In this document: positions 34,001 through 41,252 of the stretch, piece by piece
How the letters are laid out: the number at the start of each line of letters is the position of its first letter
Position numbering within the stretch: position 1 is the first letter of the stretch
Assembly: GCA_030913685.1 (NCBI GenBank)
Contig: CP133187.1
Location: 930,001-994,000, forward strand
Source: Oscillospiraceae bacterium MB24-C1
GTDB lineage: Bacteria > Bacillota > Clostridia > Oscillospirales > Ruminococcaceae
Direction of reading: 5' to 3'
DNA: 64,000 bases
Notes under the pieces: generated by a model
Told to the model about the DNA's origin: nothing
Database searches by the model: none
The model's input: only the letters and a program-made list of their open reading frames with translations
Position numbers and translations under genes: made by a program

Positions 34001-35627
34001 TGAGGCAACGCCCAGTTGCGTGTCCTCTGGCGGTACATATTCTGTTGTTTTAACACCCAACAGTACACCCATAGAAAACGCGACTATTGATTTTGATCCT
34101 CAAACTCGGAAGCTAACAGTGGATATTCCAAACGCTAGTGCAAGATATGTTCTTACTTACGATACTTTTATCGTTCGTACGGATACCAATCTTGTAAATA
34201 GCGTATCTCTGGTGGGCAGCGTAATTCCGCAAAGCAGCGAAAACAGCAACGCGCTAAACTCCATGTATATTAGCAGCTCGGGCTTTGCACGCATGACTTT
34301 ACCTGCGCAAAAGTTTGTTTCCATTCAGATCAAAAAGATCGATGGCAGCAAAAATATATTGCAAGGCGCTAAATTTGGACTTTTCGCCAATAAAACGGAT
34401 ACCGAGCCCCTGGTGCAGGCAACTTGCGACGATGCCACCGGAATTTGCACGCTGGCCGTTCCTAAAAGCTTGGTGAACGGATTAACCACCCTTTACTGGA
34501 AGGAGCTTGCAGCGCCCAGTGGCTATGCACTCAGTAACGAGTGGCATGAGCTGGATATAGCCAGTCATGATCCAACCGCAGTTATTGACGTCGTAAATGT
34601 TGATGCTGCACAGTCAACCAGTGCCAGAATCGAGCTGATTAAGACAAATGATGTCAGCGAAGGTCTTGCAGGTGCAATTTTTGCTCTGTATTTAGACAAC
34701 GAGTGTACAATTCCGGTTTTAAACAGCTCAGGCGAAGAAATGGTTGCCCTGAGCGACACCGACGGAAAGGTAACCTTTAATGATCTTTATCCAGAACAGA
34801 CCTACTATATAAAAGAGCTGCGCGCTCCGGTAGGATATGTCCTTTCTGAACTTGTAACAGCCTTAACTGCCAAGCAGACATGGGCTTCACCACACCAAAT
34901 TGTAAACGAAGCGAACAATGTTACGCTTACGCTCACAAAAACAGACGCTATTGATGCGCAAAACCTTCTTGCCGGTGCAGTTTTTGCACTGTATGATACT
35001 GCTGATTGTTCAGGGCCAGCAATAGCACAAGAAACCACTGATTCTGGCGGAAAATTAAGCTTCAGTGGATTGGCACCCCAAACGCACTATTATGTCAAAG
35101 AGGTTTTAGCACCGGGGGGTTATCTGAGAACGACTGATATTTACCATTACTTCTCAGATACGAACAACAACACAATCACCGGCCAGATTGGCAACTATCC
35201 AATTGGTTGGGATGAAAAGGGCATGATAACCATTACCAAAACGAATGTCGACGGCACACTAAAGCTTTCGGGCGCACGTTTTGCTTTGTATCGTGATGAT
35301 AAGGTCACACGCATAGGCGAAAAAGATACTGACCAAAATGGCATTTGTACTTTTACCGGCCTTGCTGCGGGTACCTATTACATCAAGGAAGTACAAGCGC
35401 CGTCGGGGTATGCACTTTCTAGTGAATGGTTTTCTGTAAAGGTTACGCTTAATTCTTCAGAATCCATTACCATAGAAAACAAGCCCACTCGACGGGCACC
35501 CAAAAAATATAACGGCGAAAAACCGAAGGATCCTTGGGAGAATTTTAATTTAATTAAAAAGCCCGCTCCCCTCCCCCCTGTCGTTGAAAAAGTGCCTAAC
35601 CCCAAAACAGGTGCCGAAGATATCTAA
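31047..35627 (+). CDS. Large Cna-type surface protein with clipped wall-sorting signal
   Basis: About 1,526 residues, secreted. GTG 31047 is chosen because AAGGAG lies nine bases upstream; ATG 31005 (14 residues longer) is possible. A signal peptide (YKTLSFAMACLLMINACLF, cleavage near INA/AT) is followed by about five beta-rich repeats of the isopeptide/collagen-binding type, marked by 'VEWTITYTHP' (about residue 360), 'WRIDWTITVRTA' (506), 'PWTITVNPNKVNL' (657), 'VTWALTVNKNALNL' (813) and 'HYTIDINPLGLDL' (939). Four CnaB (SpaA) domains follow at about 1090, 1193, 1291 and 1392, each with an N-terminal Lys (for example ELIKTND, TLTKTDA) and a KE..AP.GY motif carrying the catalytic Glu. A Pro-rich tail ends 'PNPKTGAEDI': an NPKTG sortase-like motif but no hydrophobic segment or basic tail. 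No sortase gene is nearby. Confidence 0.88.
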   Translation: MLMLTKNGFYKTLSFAMACLLMINACLFTINAATDDGSLYKNGIRLKDGDHVTETDELTWQLSISDKAMAQGVTIILPDRLLPNITGANLDDLFATTEGNEVYLWSETNHDSGNLDSGELVSGDPDSSEVTMRTVRIPCIIDVSQVHDGQINIAGMNLNVILSAAMPLSTPTFKAMTADPVISLFTTKSEAGKTVADQNISDVASVSMYDEFLLRFNWDNLGSSASPSDFYEFDLPEEVSRPTSTDSMNIYPVPTAAYPGFPVDKPFAVLSWEAGNPTLRITFQDLGQYEYGGNIYNAFELLGQTEINFLCNLDRDALDADDQGRVTIGLPSSVTVVIDELVPKPPQLNKTAGEIDEHGEVEWTITYTHPTQAYHGEIPTKLVDVLPDGMDYVANSALTSVDNVAQTGLVNFQDGILSCDLSSIGSGETLTLTYKTRLTDSELQKIWLSTSPDQRYSNAVTAVHDSGAVTTEGDGSYTVVVDDSWQNSIVIQKDSRTIAPASDGDLWRIDWTITVRTASRNFKTLEVIDTLGKGLNLEPGSIVIKADDSPYTADTVITSMDGKTVMTVKLIESGIPETAAAKYEIKYSTTVKPEYFEQTGDLTDESLKNFAQLRYEWKDSGSGTGLVSPPAIEKNPSDINNDLIRKDNGQYDYVNHKMPWTITVNPNKVNLTEVKLEDDLSSSSPAHRFVADDGDSVKAIDDIRAAVIDGLTQAGLDSAVLSDVTIVDNKLTILLGNLGENSFKFTINTYVSDNTFWASNQSGTFRNTIVMKQDGTKVNGLPISKDVSANDYIKVYNEVLSKKHIGFDPKTKKVTWALTVNKNALNLGDVTITDTLAQHLICNVDDAKLDGTAFSGDNTFEVDGQNITIRLKDVQSKHIITFTTTIDINAQELREQPEISFVNSADIVSTTNNIPVNSGNANLKVITKVLNKNSPLISGMIAHYTIDINPLGLDLLDDQAAGSKLQAEDTLPDGLYLDLESIKLYEATPSCVSSGGTYSVVLTPNSTPIENATIDFDPQTRKLTVDIPNASARYVLTYDTFIVRTDTNLVNSVSLVGSVIPQSSENSNALNSMYISSSGFARMTLPAQKFVSIQIKKIDGSKNILQGAKFGLFANKTDTEPLVQATCDDATGICTLAVPKSLVNGLTTLYWKELAAPSGYALSNEWHELDIASHDPTAVIDVVNVDAAQSTSARIELIKTNDVSEGLAGAIFALYLDNECTIPVLNSSGEEMVALSDTDGKVTFNDLYPEQTYYIKELRAPVGYVLSELVTALTAKQTWASPHQIVNEANNVTLTLTKTDAIDAQNLLAGAVFALYDTADCSGPAIAQETTDSGGKLSFSGLAPQTHYYVKEVLAPGGYLRTTDIYHYFSDTNNNTITGQIGNYPIGWDEKGMITITKTNVDGTLKLSGARFALYRDDKVTRIGEKDTDQNGICTFTGLAAGTYYIKEVQAPSGYALSSEWFSVKVTLNSSESITIENKPTRRAPKKYNGEKPKDPWENFNLIKKPAPLPPVVEKVPNPKTGAEDI

Positions 35628-35742
35628 GCATTGGTCGTTTTCTTTGACAAACACCCGCCCACTATCACCACCTATGTGTACGTTAATAGAATTTGTTTTC
35701 TAGAAAAGCACTGAACATGAGATTTTTTCTAACAAACTAATC

Positions 35743-35811
35743 ACGGCTAGTAATAAAGTCTGCTGCTCCCTGTGTTTAGCTAGGGATGTAGCGGGCTTTA
35801 TTGCTAGCCGT
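35743..35811. repeat. Long imperfect hairpin after the surface protein gene
   Basis: About 29 bases on each side pair with a few G-U pairs and one bulge (ACGGCTAG at 35743 with CTAGCCGT ending at 35811; AATAAAG with CTTTATT inside). The loop is about 10 bases. It may terminate the surface protein transcript, but the tail (TTGATGTTT) is weak; a small mobile hairpin repeat is also possible. Confidence 0.65.
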
Positions 35812-35940
35812 TTGATGTTTACGTATGAACAAAATACAAAAGGTGAAAAGAAGGTATATAAATAGCAGCAAAAATCGCAAATCAGATTTCAGGCTTTAAA
35901 AATGTCATGCGCAAAAATATTATGGACATAGATAAATGTA

Positions 35941-36489
35941 TCATATCTTTTCATCGTTGCAGCAACAGGCCGCGCTGCAGCAGCAAACACCGTCAACGTA
36001 ATCGCCCGCGCTGCGCCTTTCCATCAAAACAATATTTCTCCAGTTCCCAACGCGGTCGCGACCGATTTTTTCGCGATAACCCACCATTCGAAACCCACAG
36101 CTTTCATGCAGGCGGATGCTTACCGTATTATCTTGCATAATCCCAGACTCAAGCGTCCAGAAGCCATTTTCCTCGGAAGATCGAATTAGTTCAAGCAACA
36201 GTACCTTTCCCACGCCATGTCCACGGTAGTTCTGTGCTATGTAGACACTAACCTCCGCCACACCCGCATATGCACAGCGGCCCGACACTGCGGTCAAAGC
36301 TGTCCAACCAATTACCTTACCATCTTCTATGATAACCAACCTGCAATCTTTAAGGTGTGAGGCATTCCATTCGCCCCAGGTCGGACATTGCGACTGAAAT
36401 GTCGCCAGGTTGGTATTCAACCCCTCCTGATAGATTTGTCTGACTTCGGGCCAGTCGGATTCAACCATTGCTCTGATTTGATAAGCCAT
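35941..36489 (-). CDS. GNAT N-acetyltransferase with Cys-cluster tail
   Basis: A 182-residue acetyltransferase similar to the phosphinothricin/methionine-sulfoximine type (Bar/Pat/MddA). Motifs: 'IRAMVESDWPEVRQIYQEGL', 'GWTALTAVSGRCAYAGVAEV' and the acetyl-CoA loop 'NYRGHGVGKVLL', then 'LHESCGFRMVGYREKIGR'. After the normal end of the fold, a tail carries CCC-SAA-CCC at residues 169-177. ATG 36489 is used (AAAGGTGG ten bases upstream); TTG 36498 is the other option. It is a single gene; the substrate is unknown, and the tail suggests metal or metalloid contact (inferred). Confidence 0.85.
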   Translation of the reverse strand: MAYQIRAMVESDWPEVRQIYQEGLNTNLATFQSQCPTWGEWNASHLKDCRLVIIEDGKVIGWTALTAVSGRCAYAGVAEVSVYIAQNYRGHGVGKVLLLELIRSSEENGFWTLESGIMQDNTVSIRLHESCGFRMVGYREKIGRDRVGNWRNIVLMERRSAGDYVDGVCCCSAACCCNDEKI

Positions 36490-36711
36490 TGCCTTCAAAC
36501 CACCTTTCGTATCATTTGCGATTTTTTATAAGTGTTCGTTTTGCTTCTATCTCAAGCGAGCAGTTCACATAAAATTTATTGGATGTGATATAACTTAATT
36601 TTAAAATTAAAATTTGTCAATATTTTTTCACCATATTTCAGTTATTAAAATTACAAATATCATTGCTGCATCAAATAACGCTTGCGGCAGTTTAGATGTT
36701 ATGCATATAAT

Positions 36712-36743
36712 AAATTGCCATCAGCTTGTGCCGATGGCAATTT
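36712..36743. repeat. Hairpin in the 36.5-37.0 kb gap
   Basis: A perfect 11-bp stem AAATTGCCATC (36712-36722) with GATGGCAATTT (36733-36743). The gap 36490-36955 between the acetyltransferase and lsrF holds this and one further hairpin, and no gene I can support. Confidence 0.6.
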
Positions 36744-36872
36744 GCATTATCGTTAACTACGCACTTGCGCGGCACAAGGTTTTATATCAGCGCAATGTAA
36801 CGCAATTGTATGATTGGCTTGTGTTTATTATCCCTAGGTGCGAATAAACTTTCTAGGATTTTGGTAGTAAGC

Positions 36873-36903
36873 TGGCGGCAGTATCGAAACGATACTGCCG
36901 CCA
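36873..36903. terminator. Hairpin downstream of lsrF
   Basis: A perfect 14-bp stem TGGCGGCAGTATCG (36873-36886) with CGATACTGCCGCCA (36890-36903) and a 3-base loop, 53 bases after the lsrF stop. The T-rich flank is on the + side; it probably ends the lsr transcript, but the - strand has no clean T-run. Confidence 0.65.
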
Positions 36904-36955
36904 AATTTTATAATTTAGTCAATTATCAACACCAGCTGATTGAGGTGATCGCCAT

Positions 36956-37837
36956 CTATTTGTTACTTGCTTCCTGATAAAATTCCCAGGCTTCCTTATC
37001 GGTGAATCCTTCGTGAACAATCTTGGCGACTGCTTCAGCCATGACGGCAGGGTGATTGCTCTGAAAGATATTTCTGCCCATATCCACGCCCGCTCCGCCA
37101 TGCAAAATGACATTGTAAGCCAACGTAAGCGCTTCATTTTCCGGCAATTTTTTGCCACCGGCAACGACAAGTGGAACAGGGCAAGCTGCGACAACTTCTT
37201 GAAAATCATCGCAGTAATATGTTTTGATGATATTTGCGCCTAACTCCGCCAAAATGCGGGTGGCTAGCTTAAAGAATTTTGGTGTCCGTTCCATTTCCTT
37301 GCCGACCGCTACAACGCCCATAGTGGGAATGCTGTAACGCAGACCGGCGTTGACTGCTTTTGAAAGATTATCTAAGCTTAAAAGCTGCCCATTGCCGCCT
37401 ATAAAGGTTTGAATTGCCATGCAGTCGGTGTTCATACGAATGCAGTCTTCGATGTCAACTGCGATCACCTCGTGAGAGAGATCGTCATTGAGCATAGAAG
37501 AGCCAGAAGTAACACGCAAAGCGATTCCCTTTTCGCACTCTGGTGGGACGCAGGTGCGCAGCGCACCGCGCGTGCCCATTAAAACATCCACATGGGGCAA
37601 TAGCTTTGGGATAATCAAATCCAGTCGCTCCAAGCCCGCAGTCGAGCCCATGAAGTAGCCGTGGTCAAATGCAAACATAACAGTTTTTCCGCTTTTTTTA
37701 TTAAAAATGTTGGCAAGGTGCTTTTTCATGCCCCAGTCAAGATTATTTGCACCTTTGACGTAGAAACTCTGGTCGTTTGCAAATGGCTCATCCACATAAT
37801 AGTTTTTGGATACTTTGATGCCATCGAGATCTGCCAT
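36956..37837 (-). CDS. lsrF: LsrF, AI-2 catabolism thiolase/aldolase-like enzyme
   Basis: A 293-residue DeoC/FbaB-type TIM barrel matching LsrF, the 3-hydroxy-5-phosphonooxypentane-2,4-dione thiolase that ends phospho-AI-2 breakdown. Motifs: 'MADLDGIKVSKNYYVD', 'VMFAFDHGYFMG', the Schiff-base Lys region 'GANIIKTYYCDDF', 'PLVVAGGKKLPENEAL' and 'GGAGVDMGRNIFQS'. ATG 37837 has AAGGAGG upstream. It is the last gene of the lsrACDB-F unit, separated from lsrB by a long hairpin. Confidence 0.9.
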   Translation of the reverse strand: MADLDGIKVSKNYYVDEPFANDQSFYVKGANNLDWGMKKHLANIFNKKSGKTVMFAFDHGYFMGSTAGLERLDLIIPKLLPHVDVLMGTRGALRTCVPPECEKGIALRVTSGSSMLNDDLSHEVIAVDIEDCIRMNTDCMAIQTFIGGNGQLLSLDNLSKAVNAGLRYSIPTMGVVAVGKEMERTPKFFKLATRILAELGANIIKTYYCDDFQEVVAACPVPLVVAGGKKLPENEALTLAYNVILHGGAGVDMGRNIFQSNHPAVMAEAVAKIVHEGFTDKEAWEFYQEASNK

Positions 37838-37877
37838 AATGAAATCCTCCTTTTTACGGTTGATAATATTCAATGCT

Positions 37878-37932
37878 CTATGCCTTGCGCATCAGCGGGA
37901 AATGTACTTTCCTGCTGATGCGCAAGGCATAG
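37878..37932 (-). terminator. Long hairpin between lsrB and lsrF
   Basis: A 25-bp stem with one mismatch: CTATGCCTTGCGCATCAGC begins at 37878 and its complement ends at 37932, with a loop of about five bases. There is no T-run. It follows the binding-protein gene and probably stabilises upstream RNA or limits lsrF expression. Confidence 0.75.
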
Positions 37933-37986
37933 CTGTAGGCAAATGATGCCACAGCCACACCAAGCGGAAGATGAGAGAAATGTAAT

Positions 37987-39141
37987 TTAGAAATCGTAGT
38001 TATTTACGTTATCTTTGTTGAAGACGGCGCGCTCGGGGAGAAGCACCACACCATTGTTTGTCGGCGCAGTGGTAGCACCTTCAACCAGGCAGTCGTTGGG
38101 CATAATCTCAACTGTGCCAATGTTCGGGATGTCTAACTTATCTCCGACCTTAACAGTATTACCTGCTGCGAGGTAAGCGGCGAGATAGACGCCAATACCA
38201 CCCTGAAGACCGCAATCCCACAGGCCCCACTGCTCAATGATTCCAGCCTCGCAATAATCCTTGATGGACATTGGGGAGGCAAATCCGGTGATGGTTATGT
38301 CCTTCTGAGTCAGTCCAGCATTCTGCACAGCTTTAAGCTGGCCAGGCAACGCGGTAGAGTCGTTACAGATGATGAGGTCAATATCTTTCTGTGCCTCGAG
38401 AATGGAAGCACCGATAGAAACGGCCTTTTCAGCGTCCTGCTCCGAGTAGTAGTTGGACGGCGCAACATTGACCCAGTTCGGATACTTTTCTTTAATGTAG
38501 GCTTCGCCGGCTACCTGCCAGGAGTTCTGGTCGGCAACCGTTGCCTGTGAGTAGTGCCAGCAATATTTTACTTCGTCCTTGACGGGGTCTACACCGCGGT
38601 TCTTCAAGGAATCCGCGCCCATATCCACCAACATTTTACCGAGGAGATCAGGTGTGCCCTGAGAGACCATCAGGCTTCGCGCAGTATCAGAAACGTCCGA
38701 GTCCCAGGTGACGACGGTCATGCCCGCAGCAATAGCGTCTGTTAGCGCCGAGTCAAGACCGGTAGCGTCAACCGAAGAGACACAAATGGCATCTGCACCT
38801 GTCGCAATGGCGTTGTTGATGACCTGCACCTGATCGGCAACAGCGGCATTGGGGCTGCCCTGATAATCAACGGTGAATCCCCAGCTTTTGGCATATTCTT
38901 GTGCGCCCTTGTTGGCAGATTCAAAGAATGCGTTTCCGGTAAGCTTCGGGACAAATACGACGGTTTTGCCTTTCACCGATCCGTCGGTCGCGGCTTCTTG
39001 AGATGCCGGTGCGGCAGCGGAAGAAGGCGTTTGCGGAGCCGAAGCGGGCGCCGCAGTGGAAGAGGCAGGGGCGGAATTTCCGCATGCAGCTAATGAAAGC
39101 GCCAATGTCATTGCAAGCGTGAGAGCCAAAATCCTTTTCAT
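37987..39141 (-). CDS. lsrB: LsrB-like autoinducer-2 binding lipoprotein
   Basis: A 384-residue lipoprotein (lipobox LAAC, Cys20; Ser/Ala/Pro linker to about residue 53). The mature domain matches LsrB over its length: 'VFVPKLTGNAFFESANKGAQ', 'TWDSDVSDTARS', 'YSQATVADQNSWQVAGEAYI', 'GFASPMSIKDYCEAG' and the C-terminal 'VLLPERAVFNKDNVNNYDF'. AI-2 contact residues Lys66, the Asp of WDSD (146-149), Asp204 and Gln205 are kept; the positions equivalent to Salmonella Pro220 and Ala222 are Asn260 and Ser262. It delivers the ligand to LsrACD. GGAGGA precedes the ATG. Confidence 0.87.
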   Translation of the reverse strand: MKRILALTLAMTLALSLAACGNSAPASSTAAPASAPQTPSSAAAPASQEAATDGSVKGKTVVFVPKLTGNAFFESANKGAQEYAKSWGFTVDYQGSPNAAVADQVQVINNAIATGADAICVSSVDATGLDSALTDAIAAGMTVVTWDSDVSDTARSLMVSQGTPDLLGKMLVDMGADSLKNRGVDPVKDEVKYCWHYSQATVADQNSWQVAGEAYIKEKYPNWVNVAPSNYYSEQDAEKAVSIGASILEAQKDIDLIICNDSTALPGQLKAVQNAGLTQKDITITGFASPMSIKDYCEAGIIEQWGLWDCGLQGGIGVYLAAYLAAGNTVKVGDKLDIPNIGTVEIMPNDCLVEGATTAPTNNGVVLLPERAVFNKDNVNNYDF

Positions 39142-39207
39142 TCAATTTTCCTCCTGTTTTAGTCAGTTTTATTTGAAACACATTTGTGTTTACAAATATA
39201 CATTAAC

Positions 39208-40236
39208 TTAGGTGTTTTTTACTCCCGCCTTGAATAGTTTGCGAAACATTATAGAAAAGCTGCGGTTTTGTGCCAGAGAGCGCCCGATTATAACAATAAG
39301 CAGCAGCATACCCACTGGGATATCAAGATATTGCGTGCTTACCTTAAAGCAGAGAGGAAGTCCAAACTTGAGTACGCCGATCACCACGGCAGCCAGCGCT
39401 GTACCGATGATGCTGCCCTTGCCACCAGTGTTAAGCGTTCCGCCGAGGACAACGGCCGTGATAATAGGTAGCGTAAACGAAAGGCCGATATCGCTCTTGG
39501 CGGTACCCAGATAAGCGGTCAACACAATACCGGCGATGGAAGCCCCCACGGCTGAAAGCATATAGGTACTCATGATGACGAGACGTGTGTTAATACCCGA
39601 CATTTCGGCTGCCTGTTGATTAACTCCAACCAGAAATACGCGTCTTCCGTATTTAGATTTGTGCAGCAATATGTAACAAATGGTAATTAACACGACAAAC
39701 AGAATGATCTGGAATGGGATAACGCCGAACATTTTATATTTGGCTATGCGGGTGAACTGCTCCGGAAAGCCGCTGATGCCCTTGTAGCTCGCAGTTGCAG
39801 AAAGATTTGATATCAGCAGGGCCACGCCAGAGTAAAGAAAGCTACCGCCTAGCGTCACCACCATGGGCTGCACTTTACAGTAAGCTACAAAAAAACCCGA
39901 AAGTGCCCCGCAAAATGCTGCTATGACCATCGAAAGAATAACCGCTACCCAGATATTCAACCCCGCGTCCTGCCAGCTGACCCCAATAACAATAGAGGTC
40001 AAACCGACAATAGAACCAGCTTGTATATCAATTCCGCCTGTAATCATAACAAAGGTCACAAACAGGGAAATGATACAGATTGAAATGATGTCATTGATCG
40101 ACAGGAGCATACGTGCCAGAGTAAACTTGCTGCTGGCCATAGAAAAAATGACAATTTCCAAAACGAGGATGGTGAGCAGTGCCGCTTCCCAACTGGCTAA
40201 AGGCTTTTTTAAGCGCTTGATAAACGTACTGTTCAT
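39208..40236 (-). CDS. lsrD: LsrD-like AI-2 ABC permease
   Basis: A 342-residue permease of the ribose/AI-2 group with about nine to ten hydrophobic segments. Family motifs: 'TFVMITGGIDIQAGSIVGLTSI', 'CKVQPMVVTLGGSFLYSGVAL', 'GVNQQAAEMSGINTRLV' and 'TAVVLGGTLNTGGKGSIIGT'. It overlaps lsrC by four bases. Assigned as LsrD by order (second permease) and similarity. Confidence 0.88.
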   Translation of the reverse strand: MNSTFIKRLKKPLASWEAALLTILVLEIVIFSMASSKFTLARMLLSINDIISICIISLFVTFVMITGGIDIQAGSIVGLTSIVIGVSWQDAGLNIWVAVILSMVIAAFCGALSGFFVAYCKVQPMVVTLGGSFLYSGVALLISNLSATASYKGISGFPEQFTRIAKYKMFGVIPFQIILFVVLITICYILLHKSKYGRRVFLVGVNQQAAEMSGINTRLVIMSTYMLSAVGASIAGIVLTAYLGTAKSDIGLSFTLPIITAVVLGGTLNTGGKGSIIGTALAAVVIGVLKFGLPLCFKVSTQYLDIPVGMLLLIVIIGRSLAQNRSFSIMFRKLFKAGVKNT

Positions 40237-41252
40237 GTCGTTTGCCCCCCCTTGGTTATTTGCACTGCCGAGGTGCGGGCTGACAGCCGCTCTCTGCGGT
40301 TTTTCTCAGCCACTCGCTGTTGCATCAGGGCGTCTACAACCACGATTGTAATTAACAAAACACCAGTGATGGTATTGTCGTAGTCGGATGAGAAACCGAG
40401 AAAAACCAGTATGCGACTGATTGAGGACATGATTATGGCCCCTATTGACGAGCCGATGATGCTGCCCAGTCCACCGGTAAGGCTTATTCCACCGAGGACG
40501 CAGGCTGCGATGGCTTTCATCTCGTAGTTGACGCCGGCTGTCGGCGTAATAAAGCCGATTCGTGAGGAGTAGACAATGCCTGCGACAGCGGCAAAAGCGC
40601 CGCACAGAATATAAGCGCAAATTTTTGTGGTGCGCACCGGAATTCCAACCAGCGTTGCGCCGGCGGCATTGTCACCAACCGAAATAAAATATTTACCTCG
40701 GCGCGTTCGGGTTAAAATGACATGAATTGCAATGATGGCGATTAGGACAACGGCATAAAAAACAGTTAAACTGCCAACGAGCTTTTTCTGCGATACGAGG
40801 GTGAATTCAGCGGGCAGATTCTCGACCCAGGCACCATGGGTGTAAACATAGATCAGCCCTCTAACCACGCCGTTTGTGCCTAATGTGAATATAAGGGAAG
40901 GTATGCCCATGACCGCGATGCCCCAGCCATTGATTAGCCCGATGACGCTACCTACGCAAATTCCGGCGACAAAAGCGATACCCCAGCTTGCTCCGTCGCG
41001 AAGCAACGTTGACGATACTGCCGCCGAAAGGCCCAGTGTGGCACCTATCGAAACATCAATCTCACCGGTCAGTATGACAAATGCGATACCGGCTGCGAGC
41101 AAGGTAAAAACAACACTGTCATTCAGGCAGTTGATCAGTGAAGTGGGTGCAAGAAAAGCTGGATTGATCAAGCCGACTCCGCCGAATAAAAGAACGAGAA
41201 ACATCAGGCTGCTTATCTCGCGCGCTTTAATAAACTTTTTGATTAGGTTCAT
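40233..41252 (-). CDS. lsrC: LsrC-like AI-2 ABC permease
   Basis: A 339-residue permease of the same group: 'IAFVILTGEIDVSIGATLGLSA', 'MGIPSLIFTLGTNGVVRGLIYV', 'SVGDNAAGATLVGIPVRTTK' and 'AACVLGGISLTGGLGSIIGSS'. It forms the membrane channel with LsrD. It overlaps both lsrA (four bases) and lsrD. Confidence 0.88.
   Translation of the reverse strand: MNLIKKFIKAREISSLMFLVLLFGGVGLINPAFLAPTSLINCLNDSVVFTLLAAGIAFVILTGEIDVSIGATLGLSAAVSSTLLRDGASWGIAFVAGICVGSVIGLINGWGIAVMGIPSLIFTLGTNGVVRGLIYVYTHGAWVENLPAEFTLVSQKKLVGSLTVFYAVVLIAIIAIHVILTRTRRGKYFISVGDNAAGATLVGIPVRTTKICAYILCGAFAAVAGIVYSSRIGFITPTAGVNYEMKAIAACVLGGISLTGGLGSIIGSSIGAIIMSSISRILVFLGFSSDYDNTITGVLLITIVVVDALMQQRVAEKNRRERLSARTSAVQITKGGQTT

Noticed and set aside
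36614-36847. 77-codon + strand frame in the gap before lsrF
   Set aside because: No ribosome site, passes through a hairpin, no family resemblance.
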